Assembly (NCBI GenBank): GCA_034696485.1
Contig: JAQIWT010000114.1
Location: 1-34,148 of the forward strand
Reading direction: 5' to 3'
Origin: Isohypsibius dastychi
Taxonomy: Eukaryota; Tardigrada; Eutardigrada; Parachela; Isohypsibiidae
Length of the DNA: 34,148 nucleotides
Shown: positions 32,763 to 34,148 of the stretch, in pieces
Numbering within the stretch: position 1 is the stretch's first letter
Layout of the letters: every line of letters begins with the position of its first letter
Program-made: the position numbers and the translations under genes
Notes under the pieces: generated by a model
What the model saw: only the letters and a program-made list of their open reading frames with translations
What the model was told of the DNA's origin: nothing
Databases searched by the model: none

Positions 32763-33555
32763 ATGGAAGTTGCTCTAGACGAGGGTGCTGGCGATGGAAC
32801 TCTTTCGGTTCTGGCAAACGGTAGCTTACCATTGAAAATGGTTCGAGCCATTGGGTTCAACGGTACAATCTATCAAGCAGTGCATGTTTTTCTTCTCGTC
32901 ATCATTCGTGATGATCTACAGGATGTGTTCATGATGGTTTGAAAGTTCACCATGATGGCGTCCATGTTATTTATCCTATGGGAAGTGCCCTCATTGTTAT
33001 GCACACAAAGACGCACAAACAATCAATTTTATCTGGCCACAGTAATACAATCACATGTGTTGAAATATCGCCATCGGGCAGGTTCATCGCTTCCGGACAA
33101 GTTAATCACATGGGTTTCAAGGTACGTTCACCGAGATGAATCTGGAGATGGAGCTTAACATGCCTGAAGAAATTTTCCTGTTGAATTATCATTACGAGAT
33201 CATATTAGAACGTACTTACGTCAATCATCGTGTCAACCTGGGACACTGTTGTGAGATTGTCATGAAAATAGGTATGAGTTTTTCGCCGAACATTTAATAA
33301 ATAAAAATAAAAAAAATAACATTTTTCGTTTCCTGTTGTTGAATTTATCCGAGGCCGTAAGTAAGTAAGTTTATGTGACATAATCACAGCTAATACTACA
33401 TGCAAGCACTGCGTTTAGGCAAACGTGTTCATATGGGAATTCGATACACGGAAGGTGTTCGGTCGTCACGCACTTCATAAAGTCAAAGTCGAATCTGTCG
33501 TATTTTCTCACAATGAAAAATATTGCGTATCGATGGGAGGACAAGACGACGGCAG
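32763..33555 (+). CDS. CFAP52: CFAP52 (WDR16), N-terminal part
   Basis: Three exons: 32763-32862, 32922-33121 and 33419-33555, joined in phase, giving about 145 residues of a protein usually near 620. CFAP52 is a WD40 protein lying inside the doublet microtubules of cilia. The start matches the family closely: RAIGFNG, VHVIYPMGSALIVM, LSGHSNTITCVEISPSG, IASGQVNHMGFK, FIWEFDTRKVFGRHALHKVKVE and VSMGGQDDG. The last exon ends in phase 2 at a GTGAAG donor. None of the 590 bases to the window edge encodes the expected next WD strand, so the gene runs on beyond. It is transcribed away from CFAP44. Confidence 0.88.
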
Positions 33556-34148
33556 GTGAAGAACTTGTACAGCAGGAATACGAGACCTCGACCATTCCAC
33601 GTAATCTGGCCAGCATAGCTGGTTTTGCATAGTGCAAGTAACTCTTTAATTCCCATGTTTGATGTGACCAGCACCATTCCCCCTCCCCGCTTAGCTGAAA
33701 ATCCGAAAATAATGATCGGTGGTCATTGAAAACAATCTATGATAATTTGGTAAATTAAACAACTACCTGAAACAAGTAGGGAAAAAAGTGCGATTTGCGC
33801 ACTGTTCCCGATATGCCCGTAGCGCTCGGGCGCACTGGCATACTGTCCCCCCTCATCCCTTTCCGATCAGGTTGGGTGAATCAGGTTGGGTTGGGTGGTC
33901 GAGGTTGGGTTGGGTGGTTGTAGAGATGTAAAAACTATAGTCGAAACTAAAAACCAAACTAAAACCAACTATATTCCCATAGTTTGGTTATCGAACCAAG
34001 TTTTTGCAGGAGTTTAGTTTTCCCAACCAACTTTTTTTGGAAGTTTGGTTTTAGGAACTTCGTGAACTTTAGTTCAACGAAAATCAAAAAAATCAACAAC
34101 AGCTATTCCCACGGCTGAACTGACAAAAAGCGGAACCTTTCTTTGTTT
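33556..34148. other. CFAP52 intron or edge sequence with simple repeats
   Basis: No exon is found. It includes a GGTTGGGTTGGGTGG-type tandem repeat at about 33869-33920 and an imperfect inverted array of AAACTAAAACC/GGTTTTAGTTT motifs at about 33935-34060. Near 34129, AAAAAGCGGAACCTTTC matches 9984-10001, suggesting another dispersed repeat. Confidence 0.5.

Noticed and set aside
1-34148. CRISPR array, bacterial defence system or integrated virus
   Set aside because: No spaced repeats, no operon-like gene packing and no viral protein motifs; the content is eukaryotic throughout.

Overview
The window is genomic DNA from an animal with motile cilia or flagella. The genes are split by GT-AG introns, many only 40-65 nt long. 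The recognisable products are axonemal or sperm proteins, plus a membrane guanylate cyclase of a type known from invertebrates. I see no bacterial operon, ribosome-binding site, CRISPR array, rRNA gene or viral gene. Compact introns, abundant G/C homopolymers and small foldback transposons suggest a small-genome invertebrate such as a flatworm or other spiralian. I cannot name the species.

Layout: (1) 221-2013 (-), receptor guanylate cyclase with a NIT-like sensor region, whose catalytic domain runs off the left edge. (2) 3137-8188 (+), CCDC180-like coiled-coil protein, then a foldback and a decayed coding-like stretch (8717-9590). (3) 10504-13362 (+), ZC2HC1-like protein with two C2HC zinc fingers. 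(4) 14190-19331 (-), a Ser/Lys-rich protein with an ERICH3-like motif and a cassette exon that swaps a short for a long C-terminus. (5) 20207-21174 (+), ODF3/CIMAP1-type SHIPPO protein, complete at 252 residues. (6) 21444-32112 (-), complete CFAP44 in 18 exons. (7) 32763-33555 (+), 5' part of CFAP52, which continues past the right edge.

I rebuilt the exon models by hand from splice signals and reading phase. For ZC2HC1, ODF3, CFAP44 and the ERICH3-like gene the exon lengths sum to a multiple of three. CCDC180 and the cyclase each contain one place where the frame cannot be kept without an indel.

The theme is the flagellum: CFAP44 (tether of the inner-arm dynein I1/f), CFAP52 (microtubule inner protein), ODF3/CIMAP1 (microtubule-associated), CCDC180 and ERICH3-like proteins (cilium or testis). 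Genes 4/5 and 6/7 are divergent pairs. Thirteen-base near-palindromes resembling RFX X-boxes (GTNNCTTRGNNAC) lie upstream of CCDC180 and between genes 4 and 5, with weaker versions near CFAP44, ODF3 and CFAP52. This suggests a shared ciliary regulon. Two related TA-flanked MITEs, a Tc1-like foldback, SINE-like repeats and at least eight poly(G)/poly(C) runs fill the non-coding space.
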